64,000 bases of DNA, from NCBI GenBank assembly GCA_014529385.2, contig CM043970.1, positions 44,606,279 through 44,670,278 on the forward strand, read 5' to 3'. Below are positions 41,435 to 53,951 of this stretch, piece after piece. This DNA is from Adiantum capillus-veneris (lineage: Eukaryota > Streptophyta > Polypodiopsida > Polypodiales > Pteridaceae). A program made the translations under genes and the position numbers. The notes under the pieces are model-generated. The model was not told the DNA's origin. It did not search any database and saw nothing but the letters and a program-made list of their open reading frames with translations. The first letter of the stretch is position 1, and each line of letters begins with the position of its first letter.

Positions 41435-43412
41435 GAGTACCCACAGAGCTCATTTGGGGGGTCATGGCATTATACAGGTCAATAGTGGGGCAGGTAGAGG
41501 GTCTATCCACACCGATTCACTCCACTATTGGGGTGAAGCAGGGCTGCCCGCTCTCTCCTACTCTATTTGGTATGTATGTGGATGAGGTTTCTGACTACAT
41601 TGAGAGAGATGGTGATAGAGGTGCACAGCTGGCAGGGACATGGATTCCATTATTGTTATATGCTGATGATATTGTGTTGATCTCCGACTCTCCGGAGGGG
41701 ATGCAACGTCACTTGGATGCTTTGAATAGGTTTGCTCAGGAAAGTGGTTTGTCCGTCAAGCTTGGTAAAACCAAGGTCATGGTATTTAATACCACCCCAC
41801 AGTGGATCAGGAGATCAGCGCCAGCATTCACATACGGCCAGGAGAAGGTGGAGTATAGAGATGCTTACACTTACCTCGGAGTGGTTTTTAGTGGGCCAGC
41901 ATTTTCATTGAGGAGGGCAACAGACACTAGACTGACCAGAGCCCATGCAGCATTGGGTAGATTGGAAAGGATGTGTTCACAGGTTCAGTTTCAGGAGCCT
42001 CGGACGAAGCTTTGGCTCTTTGACACTCTGGTGGCTTCTGCATTGCTTTATGGAACTGAGATTTGGGGACCTTCATTAGATCATCACGGGAGGACAAGCC
42101 GCAGTGATGGATGGGGGGACATGGAGAAGCCTCTGGTCTCTATGATCTCGCGGCTCATTAGAGCCAAGGCCTCAGTACCACGTGCTATTGTTCGAGCAGA
42201 GCTAGCTGCCCCCCCACTAGTGGTTGAGGCACTCACTAGATCGGTCTCCTTCATACACCGCATGTGGAAACTTCCCAGAGACAGATATGCCCGCCTTGCA
42301 CTTGAGTCCTCTCGACAGTTAGCCATGCAGGGAGATACAGCATGCTGGTATGGGGAGATGACATCATGGTTTCAGGCGCATGGGTTCAGCATAGACAGAT
42401 TGCCTCCCTTCCAGTACTCACTGGATGCACCCTCTCTGACTCTTACACAGTCCGAGATCACCGGGCTCATCCGCCAAGACTTGACTCATCTAGACACTAG
42501 GAGGACATGGATACAACCAGCACAGGAGCTGCGCACGAAGATGGCTTTCTGCAGAGAGCATCTCCTCCAGCTTACGGTTGATAGTTTTGTGACGAGGCCC
42601 AGATACATGGACCCCCACTTGTCTCATGGGATACGATGCACTATCGGCCAGATACGTAGTACATCTTCACACCAGCTGCGGATCGAGACTGGGAGATACA
42701 TCGGAGTACCAGAAGAGGCTAGGACATGCCCCCTGTGTGACATCGAGCCTGAGACAGAGTTGCACTACACATGCCACTGCCCCGTCTACTACGAGATACG
42801 AGGCCGCTTCCATTGCTTGTTCAGAGAGGGCTTTGGACCATTCTCCAGAATCATGCAGTACGAGGATCAGAGATGCTTGGGTTTGCTTTTGCTCGAGCTA
42901 CGCAGACACCGAGAGAGCCTGATGAGAGGAGAGGCTAGCCAGTCCCAGAGACAGATCACAGATTTCTTTAGAGCTGCCACTGGACACCCGGAGGAGTTAC
43001 TACCACAGCAGAGCTCGTCGCCTCACACCAGAGGCACACTGATCGACCGAGCGACTGAGTTGGGAAGATCCAGACGTCCACGACTGCAGAGGACTACACA
43101 GCATCGACGGAGGCTGCATCAGAGGATTCGGATCACTTTGGCTCGACATGCACGACGCCCGGTCAGACTACTGACCATGGAGGAGATTGATGAGATCCGC
43201 CAGCGACCGATGCTGGATCTCTTGTGATCTAGCTATCCCAGCTAGCTGCTTAGTTCACACCTAGTAGTTTAGGATTCCATAGTATTTTATTGTGACATTT
43301 GGCATTTCATTTTTGTCATACTCTGACTTTGTATCAGATCCACCACATTGTAACTTTCTGGTCTCATAGGTCACTTTGGCCTTTTGAAGACGTTAATATA
43401 ACATTTCATTTC

Positions 43413-43415
<3 letters not shown>
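41431..43415 (+). mobile_element. Family II LINE, 5'-truncated copy (RT to 3' end)
   Basis: It begins at ATGGGAGTACCCACAGAGCTC, the point equivalent to 47122 in the longer copy, and keeps one open frame of 598 codons to 43227. Motifs: 'GVKQGCPLSPTLFGMYVDEV' (RT motif B), 'LLLYADDIVLISDS' (motif C, YADD), and a C-terminal CCHC-like finger 'CPLCDIEPETELHYTCHCPV' (about 42730-42790). The 3' UTR ends GACGTTAATATAACATTTCATTTCATTT and then runs into (CT)n at 43416. The first RT motifs and all of ORF1/endonuclease are absent, so it cannot act alone. Confidence 0.9.

Positions 43416-43461
<46 letters not shown>
43416..43461. repeat. (CT)n microsatellite at a LINE 3' end
   Basis: About 46 bases of CT repeat, directly following the LINE tail. 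Confidence 0.97.
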
Positions 43462-43464
<3 letters not shown>

Positions 43465-44218
43465 GCACCACCTGCTGCTGCTGAGCGACGCTGCCCGCTG
43501 CCAGCTACATCGCCATCGACTGCCATTGACCCTATTGCCTGCCGCCACCTGGGATGCACCCCTCTCTCAAGTCGCCGGGTACTCAAGTCGCCCCAACGCG
43601 GGCAGGTTGCAAGCACAGCCCAGCGGGGTATCGTGCAGGCCGTGAGCCATCCCTCAAAGGGGGCCGTGAGCAGCAGACGCTTCAGCAGGTTACAGGACAG
43701 CAAGGCTTCGCCCCCGTATTACTTGGCACAAGCTTTTAGTGGCACCTGCAGTGGACTGTGGCATAGAACCCTCGTATTGGGGCACAGGTGGAAGCTTCAT
43801 TGCGTTCAGCAGAGCTCGATCAGGTGGAGGTTTTGGAGAGCTGTGGAAGAGCAGGTTGCAGGCAGACCGAGCGGTGCTTATTTGCATATTGTCTCCTTGA
43901 TTCGTATCGCCCATAAGGGGCTGTGTTGTGGATGCCGCCTGGTCTCAGCTGAGCCAGCGCTGGCTTTGGTTTCTTGGATTCCGAATGTATGCAGGAGGTT
44001 TTCTGATCCAGGTTGACACTACCCGAGGTATGTATGTTGTTGAGGGGTCACGAGCTAAAGGCTCCCGAATATATCTCCTTCTGGTTGCACAGTCATACCC
44101 GCCAGTAGGTGTCTGGATAAGGCCACCAGGTCTCCACCGAGCCAGAGTGAGCTAGTGCTTCACATTGCATTTGTTGCCGAGTATTGGCCTTGCGGGCTGG
44201 ACTTGTGCCCTATCCGCA
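43462..44218. other. Unassigned sequence, possible 5' UTR of family II LINE
   Basis: A GC-richer stretch between the (CT)n array and the ORF1 start. I cannot assign it. The short copies lack this region, so the window has no second copy to confirm UTR identity. Confidence 0.35.
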
Positions 44219-45219
44219 TGGACTCAGCGGAGCCAGAGCGTCGAGCTATACCCGCATCGCCAATGGAGACCATGAGCGCTTCGCCAGTGCAGGCCATGAT
44301 CGTTTCGCCAGTATGTAAGCCCTATACGAAGGCAACCTTTGTGCTTACAAACAAGCGGATAACACAAATGGAAAGGGAAATGAAAGAAAGGAAAGAAGAG
44401 ACGGAGGGATGGTGGAAAGAGAAGGCCAACCTTCTTCAAATGTTTCTCAATGAAGGCGTGCAATGGAAGAAGGAGAAAGAGGACTTGCACGCAGAGCTAC
44501 AAGCACTTAAGGCGGATTCACAAGCACTTAGAGAAGAGGTCACAACCCTCAAGCGAGAGCTTGCAAATAGAGAGCAGTGGACTAGAAGAAGGGGAATTTC
44601 AGCCCTCGGTGATAGAGGAGATCAAGGTCATTAAGGAGCAGTTACGGATGATCACAGAGGAGGAGAAACAGAAGGTGGTAAAGACGTCTTCGTGGATGGA
44701 TGTGATCACGAAGACGCAGAAGAAGGGAGATGAGGCCGACAAATGGATAGAAGTCGCTAAGAAAGCGAAAGGGAAAGAAACCACATCCGTCCCCACTCCT
44801 ACAATCATCAACATGACTCTAGAAGACGAGCAGCGAAGAAAAACTAGAGCCTTGCATATAAGAGTAACCGGTCTAAAAGACCGAGATGATGTGGAAGGGA
44901 AAGTCGAAGAACTTCTCCGCATGATGGGTAGTGAGGCTACTCATACAAAGGCATGGAGGGTAGGGAAGAAGACACAAGGCAATGGGGAGACTTCAAAAGG
45001 GAGAGCTTTAATCATCCGTTTCCCATCCATGGAGGCAAACAAGGACTTCTTGAAGAAGCGCCCTACACTATAGAAAACGGGCATATTCCTTGGAGATGAC
45101 CTCACTCTCACACAGCTTGCGCATATGAGAGAGGTAATGCCAGAGATTCAAGCGGCAAGGGAGAAGGGAAAGACGGCCTTCTACAAAGATGGCCTGGTGG
45201 TGATTGTAGAGCAGCGCTC
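44219..45219 (+). pseudogene. Family II LINE ORF1 (coiled coil plus RNA-binding-like domain), frameshifted
   Basis: ATG at 44219. Residues 1 to about 120 form a charged coiled coil ('KEKEDLHAELQALK', 'EEVTTLKRELANRE'). A frameshift near 44575 moves the sequence to the frame of 44450-45073, which carries a second coiled-coil part and then 'TRALHIRVTGLKDRDDVEGK' and 'RALIIRFPSMEANKDFLKK'. After a TAG at 45071 the block 'GIFLGDDLTLTQLAHMREVM' completes an RRM/CTD-like fold of L1-type ORF1p (inferred from the pattern). The minus-strand copy at 40194-40756 is intact at the first frameshift. Confidence 0.8.
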
Positions 45220-45239
45220 CACATGACGGTGCGAGACCT

Positions 45240-46075
45240 ATGGGACCACACTCAAAGTTGCCACCTGGAATTGTAATGGATCTATGCGCCTTGATGTGGG
45301 TGCTTTTGAGGATAGTTTTACGGGAAGAGACATCGTCTTCTACTCTGAGACACATCAGGCCCCGGGGCAATCTATGCCTCACATTAGTGGATATACATGG
45401 GAGACAGCCTGTAGACAGGAGACACGATCAGAGCACAGAGGGCGGGGCTCAGGAGGAGTGGCAGTGTTATTTGAGGAGGAGTTGCATCCATTGATACATA
45501 TAGCCCGTAGGGATGAGCAAGCTAGGTACATGTGGGTGAGATTGAGAGCAGAGACAGGCAAATATCTTTACATTGCTATTTGCTACTTTCCCCCGAGTAC
45601 GTCGGTTTATGCACCACCCAAAGGACAGTCCCCCTTCTCTATTCTGGATGATGACATATGGGAGTTCTCTAGAGATGGTGACATCATCATTCTAGGGGAT
45701 TTCAATGCTAGGATTGCCCATCATCAGACAGTATTTTATGATACTTCAGAGGAGATGTTGTGAGAGTTGGATATTGTAGAGACGGGTCTATCCAGACTAT
45801 CACAGGATGGAAAACACACTGAGTATGGACGACACTTGATAGACATGGGGACTGCACATGGATTTTCCGTCTTGAACGGCCTACAGAGATTTCCCACTGC
45901 GGGGGGTTTTACATGCTTTCCACATAGACATGGAGCCAGCACAGTGGATTATGTCATGGCACAACCAAGCCTCATCTCTAGTATCCAAGATCTCACGGTT
46001 GGACCCAAACCTGTTGGTGAGGCAGTGGACCATGCTCTTGTGTCGCTGACCATCTCTTTTCAATTTAGTGTACCA
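45240..46075 (+). pseudogene. Family II LINE ORF2, APE-type endonuclease
   Basis: The frame carries the endonuclease blocks in order: 'LKVATWNCNGSMRLDVG' (N-terminal WNCNG), 'RDIVFYSETHQAPG' (catalytic Glu), 'IIILGDFNARI' (GDFN) and, after a TGA at 45761, 'STVDYVMAQP' with 'VDHALVSLTI' (the final D-H). It nicks target DNA for target-primed reverse transcription. All active-site blocks are still recognisable. One stop separates the last third. Confidence 0.85.
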
Positions 46076-48860
46076 CACAAGCTACGGGCAGCAGCCCATA
46101 CTCGCCACACCTTCACACGGGAGACGGACTTTGTATACATAGATGGGATCTGCAGACGCCTGTGCACAGAGGAGCCAGGGCAACCTCTGGAGGAGCTTAC
46201 TACTATACTGACACAAACACTACATGAGGCAGCAGCAGAGGCATACCCACATACCCAGCCTGAGCAAAGACGCCGTTCGGGGAGCATGCCGCAGAACAAT
46301 TGGTATGATGAGGAATGCCGGGACACTAGAGCTAGACTTCAGAGGGAGGTGCTTTTGGGGGACATCACTCACAGGCAGTCTTCCGACGCCTAGTGCGGTG
46401 GAAGAAGAGGGAATTTTTGGCCCGCCTCGAGCAGGATCTATACCAGCTATTCTTGCGCCAGGACTCAAGTGAGGCATGAAGGCTCTTTCATGAGCACTCC
46501 CCCCACCCTGCCATCACTTCTACAGAGGCCTGGGGCCAGTATGCATCATCTCTGTACACAGTTCCTGAGCAACCCCCCCTTCTCGACCCCCCCGATCCAT
46601 GCCCACACACATGTGCTTTTTTCACCGCCGCAGAGATGGCGAGGAAGGCCATTGACAGAATGAGGACTGGGAGAGCATATGATCATGATGGCTTAGTGGC
46701 TGAGCATTTCACGCATGCCAGAGATTTACTAGCAGAGCGTCTAGCAGTTATGTTTAACCGTGCCATGTGTGAGGGCTTGCCTAATATTTGGAGCCTATCT
46801 ACTATTGTACCTATCTTCAAGTCGGGAGACCCTATGGAGCCTGGGAACTATCGCACTATCATGATTGGACACACATTGGCACGATTGTACGCATCTATTC
46901 TTGAGCAGCAATTGAGCAGATGGGCAGAGAGGGAGGGGATATGCGAAGCCGGGCAGGCAGGTTTTAGGAGGGGTTTTTCTACCCTTGACCATATCTTGAC
47001 ACTCAGAGCCATCATTGAGGAGGGCACATGGCGTGGGAGACGGATCTATTGTAGCTTTGTGGATTTCCGCAAAGCATTTGACACAGTGCCCAGAGCTAGA
47101 TTGATGCGCAGATTACAGTAGATGGGAGTACCCACAGAGCTCATTTGGGGGGTCATGGCATTATACAGGTCAGTAGTGGGGCATGTACGCACCCGAGAGG
47201 GTCTATCCACACCCGTTTACTCCACTATTGGGGTGAAGCAGGGCTGCCCGCTCCCTCCTACTTTATTTGGTATGTATGTGGATGAGGTTTCTGACTACAT
47301 TGAGAGAGATGGTGATAGAGGTGCACAACTGGAAGGGACATGGATTGCACTATTGTTATATGCTGATGATATTGTGTTGATCTCCGACTCTCTGGAGGGG
47401 ATGCAACGTCACTTGGATGCTTTGCATAGGTTTGCCCAGGAAAGTGGTTTGTCCGTCAACCTTGGTAAAACCAAGGTCAAAGTATTTAATACCACCCCAC
47501 AGTAGATCAGGAGGTCAGCGCCTGCATTCACATACGGCCAGGAGAAGGTGGAGTATAAAGATGCTTACACTTACCTTGGAGTGGTTTTTAGTGGGCCAGC
47601 ATTTTCATTGAGAAGGGCAGCAAAGACTAGATTGACCAGAGCCCATGCAGCATTGGGTAGATTGGAAAGGATGTGTTCACAGGTTCAGTTTCAAGAGCCT
47701 CGGACGAAGCTATGGCTCTTTGACACTTTGGTGGCTTCTGCATTGCTTTATGGAGCTGAGATTTTGGGACCTTCACTGGATCATCACGGGAGGACAGGCC
47801 GCATTGATGGATGGGGGGACATGGAGAAGCCTCTCATCTCTATGATCTCGTGGCTCATTAGAGCCAAGGCTTCAGTACCACGTGCTATTGTACGAGCAGA
47901 GCTAGCTGCCTCCCCACTAGTGGTTAAGGCGCTCACCAGATCTGTCTCCTTCATACACCGCATGTGGGAACTTCCCAGAGACAGATATGCACGCCTTGCA
48001 CTTGAGTCCTCTCGACAATTAGCCATGCAGGGAGATACAGCATGCCAGTATGGGGAGATGACATTATGGTTTCAGGCGCATGGGTTCAGCATAGACAGAT
48101 TGCCTCCCTTCCAGTACTCATTGGATACGCCCTCTCTGACTCTTACACAGTCCGAGATCACCAAGCTCATTCGCCAAGACTTGACTCAGCTCGACACCAA
48201 GAGGACATGGATACAGCCAGCACAGGAGATGGGCACGAAGATGGCTTTCTACAGAGAGCATCTCCTCCAGCTTACGGAGGATGGTTTTGTGACGAGGTCC
48301 AGATACATGGACACCCACTTGTCTCATGGGATACGATGTACTATTGGCCAGATACGCACATTTTCACACGAGCAAAGGCCAGGACATGCCCCCTGTGTGA
48401 CATCGAGCCTGAGACAGAGTTGCACTACACATGCCACTGCCCCGTCTATACGAGATACGAGGCCGCTTCCATTGCTTGTTCAGAGAGGGATTTGGACCAT
48501 TCTCTAGAGTCATGCGGTACGAGGATCAGAGATGCCTGGGTTTGTTTTTGCTCGAGCTGCACAGACACACAGAGAGCTTGATGAGAGGAGAGGCTAGCCA
48601 GTCTCAGAGACAAACTCGTCCTCGTCCACCCGGAGGAGTTACTACCATAGCAGAGCTCGTCGCTTTACACCAAAGGCATATTGATCGACCGAGCGACTGA
48701 GTTGGGGAGATCCAGACGCCCACGACTGCGGAGGACTACACAGCATCGACGAAGGCTGCATCGGAGGATTCGGATCACTTTGGCTCGACATGCACGACGC
48801 TCAGTCAGACTACTGACCATGGAGGAGATTGATGAGATCCGCCAGCGACCGATGCTGGTT
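46076..48860 (+). pseudogene. Family II LINE ORF2, RT and C-terminal CCHC region
   Basis: RT starts in 46630-47121: 'RTGRAYDHDGLVAEHF', 'STIVPIFKSGDPMEPGNYRT' (fingers) and 'SFVDFRKAFDTVPR' (motif A, catalytic Asp). A TAG at 47119 precedes 'MGVPTELIWG'. Then come 'GVKQGCPLPPTLFGMYVDEV' (motif B) and 'LLLYADDIVLISDS' (motif C). A TAG near 47504 and frameshifts near 48360 and 48600 break the C-terminal part, which still encodes 'CPLCDIEPETELHYTCHCPV'. Compared with 41431-43227 it has a small deletion just before this finger. The frame from the endonuclease to RT also shifts at 46393. Confidence 0.87.
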
Positions 48861-48981
48861 TGTCATTCTGTCATTTTGTCATCTTGTTACTTTGACTTTG
48901 TAACAGATCCACCACATTGTAACTTTCTGGTCTCATAGGTCACTTTGGCCTTTTGAAGACGTTAATATAACATTTCATTTC

Positions 48982-48985
<4 letters not shown>
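48861..48985 (+). mobile_element. 3' UTR of the near full-length family II LINE
   Basis: This matches 43290-43415, ending GACGTTAATATAACATTTCATTTCATC and then a (CT)n array. The whole copy spans about 44219-48985. No target duplication is evident because both flanks are simple repeats. Confidence 0.85.

Positions 48986-49052
<67 letters not shown>
48986..49052. repeat. (CT)n microsatellite at a LINE 3' end
   Basis: About 67 bases of pure CT repeat directly following the LINE tail. Confidence 0.97.
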
Positions 49053-49054
<2 letters not shown>

Positions 49055-50848
49055 GCCTCGTGTGCTAGATGGGTGCGCACACACACCCACTCCAACCACC
49101 ACCAACCTGAAATATGCTCTCTACCACTACCTTGCAGCGGCCAAACTGGTGGCAACCAACTTCTCTGTATCTCTCAACCGCCCACTTAGAGCCTACCAAC
49201 AAAAAAAAAAAAACCTCTCTCCATCTCTCTCCTTCTTGCATGGCGGCGCCAAACTCGTAGCCATACACCTTTTTTGATTGGTTGAAACGGCCACCTTTAA
49301 AAAAGCACGCAGATGCAACGTACAGTCCGCAGCAACACCCAGCCGCCATTTGTTTTTTTTTTGTCTCTGGTACCAGCTGCATGCATAAACAGATTCCCTC
49401 ATCATAGGTAGGCTGCCGACCAAACTATACAGAGAGTTTCAAAGGTCTTCAACCAAGGATGAGCCAGCTCGAGGGCCAAATCTTGAACATTGCAAGAGTG
49501 GAGGCGGCCGATAATTAGCTGCGTGTGTCTGCACCCCACCTAGATTTATTTCTCTCTCTCTTTTTTTGTGCAAGAGCAGTTAGCATCTCTCTCTCTTTCT
49601 CAACTGCCGGCACACACACATGCAGACCCCACAGACACTGCATCTTCCTCGATTCTTGATAGTCAATATCCATCCAACAAGAAAACCTCAAACCTCCTCT
49701 CTGCGTAGAAGTCTTGCTATTTGCATCACTTTCCCTGCCAGGCTATCGGTCGGCTACGGGCATGAAGTAAAAGAAGCAGCTTATTGCTGAAGTCAGTGAT
49801 TGCCTTTTGAAAGTGCAGGGAATCCTGGAGCACCAGCTTTTGCCCAGCCGACTATCCGATCGTGGTGTTGCAGGCCACAGTAGCTTAATTACGCCACATA
49901 TCAATCGCAATGAATAGGAAATAATTGGCTATGTTGAAATTGACTGGCCGATAAAAACGAATGATGCTCGCCCGCGTCGCTGCAAATGATCAAAATAGCA
50001 ATGACGCCCTTTTTTCGTTGGATGGTACGTGGCAGGGGCTACAAGAACTGCATAAGAAAAAGCATACACAATAAATTCATGGGGCGGTTCAAATTTTCCA
50101 ATTATTATTGAATGTTTTTTATCAAGCAATCATGCACAATCTCAGTCACCATCATCGGTCTTGGTCCATCTTGGCAGTTTCTGCACTGAGATGAGGAAGG
50201 TTTCTGGCTGCTTTTGAGAAATATGGTGTATCACCTCTTATGGCGTGATGTGGCTGCATGCACAAGTCTCCTCTACTGACACCATGCAGCTGCTACAACC
50301 CCTTGCTCTCATTCTCCCTCACCTGCAAACCACAATCAATTGTAATATCTTACTACAACCGCCAACCTATTGTAACTCACTCTCCCCGATTTGCGAGACT
50401 GGCAACCACCTCCCCCTCACTCATTAAAAGAACCACCCGGTCCGCCACCCCATCTCTTTCTCTGGCCCTCTCCTTGCCATTGGTTGAAAACTATCCTTCA
50501 GGCTTTACCTATCTCATTTTCAAGAAGAAAGAGACCCTTCATCTCCACTGTGGGAGGTTCATGGCTCATGAAACTATTTCAACATCGACAAAACTCTTTC
50601 AAGATGGGTCTTAATGGATCGTACTCTTCATGTTCTTACTTTTGTTGTTGACTTATGACAACACAAGAGGAGTATTGTCCACCTCTCTCTCGATATCTAA
50701 TAAATTTGTATATCTTGCTAGATCTTAGTGACGTCAACAACTAATAAGTAGTTTTGAGATTGTATCTTTGTGATTTTCCTATGATGTAATTGGCCACTCT
50801 TTTTTCTTATCTTAGAGTTTGTCTCAAAACATGTTTAATTAATTCAAG

Positions 50849-50851
<3 letters not shown>
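49053..50851. other. Unassigned sequence
   Basis: No recognisable protein block, RNA gene or shared repeat. Plus and minus ORFs here are short and unlike any family I know. It could be intergenic DNA. Confidence 0.45.

Positions 50852-50914
<63 letters not shown>
50852..50914. repeat. (CT)n microsatellite
   Basis: About 63 bases of CT repeat upstream of the LTR-like copy 3. Confidence 0.97.
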
Positions 50915-50916
<2 letters not shown>

Positions 50917-51417
50917 CGCACCTGCTGCTCTTCTGCTTGCGCGCCACCCACCTGCTGTCTCTCCCTCTCAACCCAGCGCGGAGGACTATCAGCCCAGCGT
51001 TGACACGCCTTCACATTCAGCACCCAGCGTTTTTTACACGCCATCCAGCAGCAGCTACAAGCGTTGGCGTTTTTGGAGCAGAGCAGGCCAGAGAGGTAGC
51101 GGCTAGCCTTCAGCAGACCAGAGCGTCAGCATCACCTCTACATCGCCTTGCCACAGTACCTCAGTACCAATCAGCACCTCAGTTCAGCCACCCTGTTTTC
51201 GGCCAGTAAGTACTCAGGTTTTCAGTCTGTAAGTACTCAGATTTGCAGCCATGAAGTATCTCAGTATTCAGCCAGAAGGACCCTCAGTACTCAGCCATCG
51301 CAGTACCAGCAGTACTGAATGAATGTTGATGCTATACTGGCTGATACTGCTGATACTGGGGTACTAAAGTGCTGATGGTAAGTTGTATCAGGAGTTGTGC
51401 AATCTAAAAGCAAATAC

Positions 51418-51435
51418 CGCTCCGGTAACGGAGTG
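51418..51435 (+). other. Conserved leader hairpin, copy 3 (GTAA loop)
   Basis: The stem CGCTCCG / CGGAGTG (7 bp with one G-U) encloses GTAA, a GNRA-type tetraloop. C17 and G36 around it (51417, 51436) can add an eighth pair. The next bases are GGGGGCCCTTGGAGG. Confidence 0.7.
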
Positions 51436-51489
51436 GGGGGCCCTTGGAGGGAGGCTTTGGGAACTGTAGCAGGGCTACAGTGTCACTTT

Positions 51490-51927
51490 CACAGGACATA
51501 CAGTTAGTACAGTTGGTACAGTGGTCTGGTCTGCTTCACACTGGATGGACTCTCTGGGCTGGACAGTGACATGTGGCAGGATACGGACGGTGGTCTACTG
51601 GACATCGTGGCCAGGTCACCACCACTCAGTTTCAGGATAGATTTAGATGGCTGACATTTATGAGCCGTTGGTGGCTCTTTATGGTTGTACATATGAGTAG
51701 TAGTTTTTCACAGGACATACAGTTAGTACAGTTGGTACAGTGGTCTGGTCTGGTTCACACTGGATGGACTCTCTGGGCTGGACAGTGACATGTGGCAGGA
51801 TACGGACGGTGGTCTACTGGACATCGTGGCCAGGTCACCACCACTCAGTTTCAGGATAGACTTAGATGGCTGACATTTATGAGCCGTTGGTGGCTCTTTA
51901 TGGTTGTACATATGAGTAGTAGTTTTT
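51490..51927. repeat. 219-bp direct tandem duplication
   Basis: Units 51490-51708 and 51709-51927 begin CACAGGACATACAGTTAGTA and are almost identical, differing at very few positions. The duplication is recent and lies in the untranslated leader of the gypsy element. The minus-strand ORF it contains is repeated too and is not a gene. Confidence 0.95.
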
Positions 51928-52338
51928 TGGGTCATTGATGGTCTTCTTTTACACCGGGTCGAGCGTCGTGGTCCGGAGTCTAGAGTCTATACACAGAGCA
52001 CTTATTCACCATCCCTGCACATCTGAGCCTCGACACCCCATTGTACCTGAGAGTCCTGGGCTGGACCTGAGTGTGCTGCCACGCCAGAGTCTGTATCAGT
52101 TATTTGAGATAATCGAGTCATTTGTTGTGGTCTACTATTGCTGTTGTGTCTCTGCGAGCTCAATTGTTGTCTATTGTTTCCTGTTCTCACTCTGTTTGAG
52201 TGAGATTGTCACGTACTACTCGTCCCTGGTCTAGTCCCTCCTCGTCCCTGGTCTAGCCTAGGTCTAGCAGAGTCTAGACTTGTCTTCAACCAGTACAGGT
52301 TTTCTTGCCCAAAGCTCGGTTGGATTGGTGGTCACTGC

Positions 52339-53841
52339 ATGGCACATACAAGGCGGTCAATCGAGCGTCAAAGGGCACTATTGAGCCCTCTGAAGTACTA
52401 CAACAGAAGACGACCCTTGGTACCTAGTAGAAGTCCATCAACCTCATCACCCATACCTCCACATACGACATCACCCATTCCTCCATCTGGTTCCTCATCT
52501 TCCAGATCACCTTCTCCAGTAAAGCTCTCTCCTATTCTGCTACAGCAGACTATTGAGCAACAAGCTCAGCAAGGGGCCATGGAGGCGTTGGCTAGTGTTT
52601 TGGCCAAGGTAAACATCAAGTTCCCTACCTTCAAAGGACTCTCTTTAGAAGATGCTGACGACCATGCAAGGAGGTTTGTATCTCTCTGTAGGGGTCGAGG
52701 GCTTAATAGGGAAGATGCTTATTTGGTACTCTTTCCATCCACCTTGGATGGCTTAGCTGACAGATGGTACAGCCGGTTTGTAGAGAACCATTTTGCAACC
52801 TGGGCAGCCTTAAGGCAACAGTTCTGTGCAGCTTTCAGGCTAGGTGACTACCAAGAGAAGGTGTTGGATGAGTTGGCCAACATGGTGCTCCAGCCAGAGG
52901 AGACTTTTGCAGAGCTTATGACTAAGACCAAGTCTCTGGTTGCCAAGCTTCTCTAGCAACCCGGTGAATTCATGGTTAAGAAGTGGGTGGAGAAGGCGCT
53001 TCCAAAAACTTCTCAACGAAAACTCCGAGAGAGTCTCCAACCTGACGCCACTTTGGAGAAATTCATCGCAATTGCTACTAGGATAGAGGGGGCTAGGAAG
53101 CTGTTCAACAACTCCCCTCACATAGAGACCCCCTCTGTGTTTTTGGAAAGTCCGGATGATCCATTGACTTCTTTACGTAGAGAACTTGAAGCCCTAAAAC
53201 TACAACGCACTCTTCAAGAGGAGAAAAATATCTCTCTTCGCCAGGAGAAACCCCCACATCTTGAGGCTTTGGATCAAATCAAGCGAGAGCTAGAAGAGCT
53301 TCGGTCTCAACATGAGACTAAGGCTATGGTATGGTGCAGCTCGTGTCGCTCTCCAGGACATCCTCCACAGGACTGTCCCCTTCGGGCTTATTGCCACTTC
53401 TGCGAGAAGTCTGGGCATGAAGACAAGGATTGCTACTATATCAAGGGATTACAGCAGATACAACAAAGTCTAGGTCCTTCTCTCCAACAAGGGCTAGCAC
53501 TTGCATCAAACATGGTGTCACCATATAGCCATCAGAACCCGATGCCACCTCTAATGACAACACCTCCTATGCAAGGTATGCACAACAACTTTACATCCCC
53601 CAACTTTTATCATGCTAGTACTCCTTCAGTTCCCCAAAGCTTCTACACGTCAGCATCCGGTCCCATGCAGCAAGGGCCGAGACCACCTCGCCCCTCAAAT
53701 AGGCCAATTTTGTGCTACAGGTACGGCGAGTATGGACACTATCAAAGCAAATGTCCCTTACCAGAAGGGTCCCCTCCTTGCCGACATTGCCCTAAAGCTA
53801 TAGTAAGGATTGCCCAAAACAACGAGCGTCCACATCTATAA
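52339..53841 (+). pseudogene. gag of the Athila/Tat-like gypsy element (one in-frame TAG)
   Basis: ATG at 52339; one frame to 53841 (500 codons) interrupted only by TAG at 52954. The retrotransposon gag domain spans about codons 90-205: 'FPTFKGLSLEDADDHARRFV', 'LDGLADRWYSRF', 'WAALRQQFCAAFRLGDYQEK'. A coiled-coil stretch follows around codons 275-330. Two zinc knuckles are 'CSSCRSPGHPPQDC' and 'CHFCEKSGHEDKDC'. A third, 'CYRYGEYGHYQSKC', has lost its second Cys to Tyr. Multiple knuckles and Pro-rich linkers fit the Tat/Athila group (family knowledge). Confidence 0.85.
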
Positions 53842-53951
53842 GCACAATCCAAAACCAGCACGAGGTTACATTCCCAAAGCTTAACCTCATCACAGTAAAC
53901 TCCATTCCACAAGCCCCGCCTTCCACTCTTGTAGTTGCCTCTCGAGATGGA

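Larger units (their letters stand above)
50915..52338 (+). mobile_element. LTR-like copy 3 and untranslated leader of the Athila/Tat-like element
   Basis: 50915-51480 shares the leader layout of copies 1, 2 and 4: CAGCGTTTTT words, CAGTACC/CTCAGTACT repeats, then TTGTGCAATC, the hairpin (51418-51435) and GGGGGGCCCTTGGAGG. It is followed by a 219-bp tandem duplication and a roughly 400-base stretch up to the gag ATG at 52339. Being directly upstream of gag suggests this family supplies the LTR/leader of this gypsy lineage. I could not identify a primer binding site or the exact LTR end. Confidence 0.6.

Noticed and set aside
51504-51935. Two identical minus-strand ORFs as a tandem gene pair
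   Set aside because: They are contained in the 219-bp duplication of a gypsy leader and have no domain.
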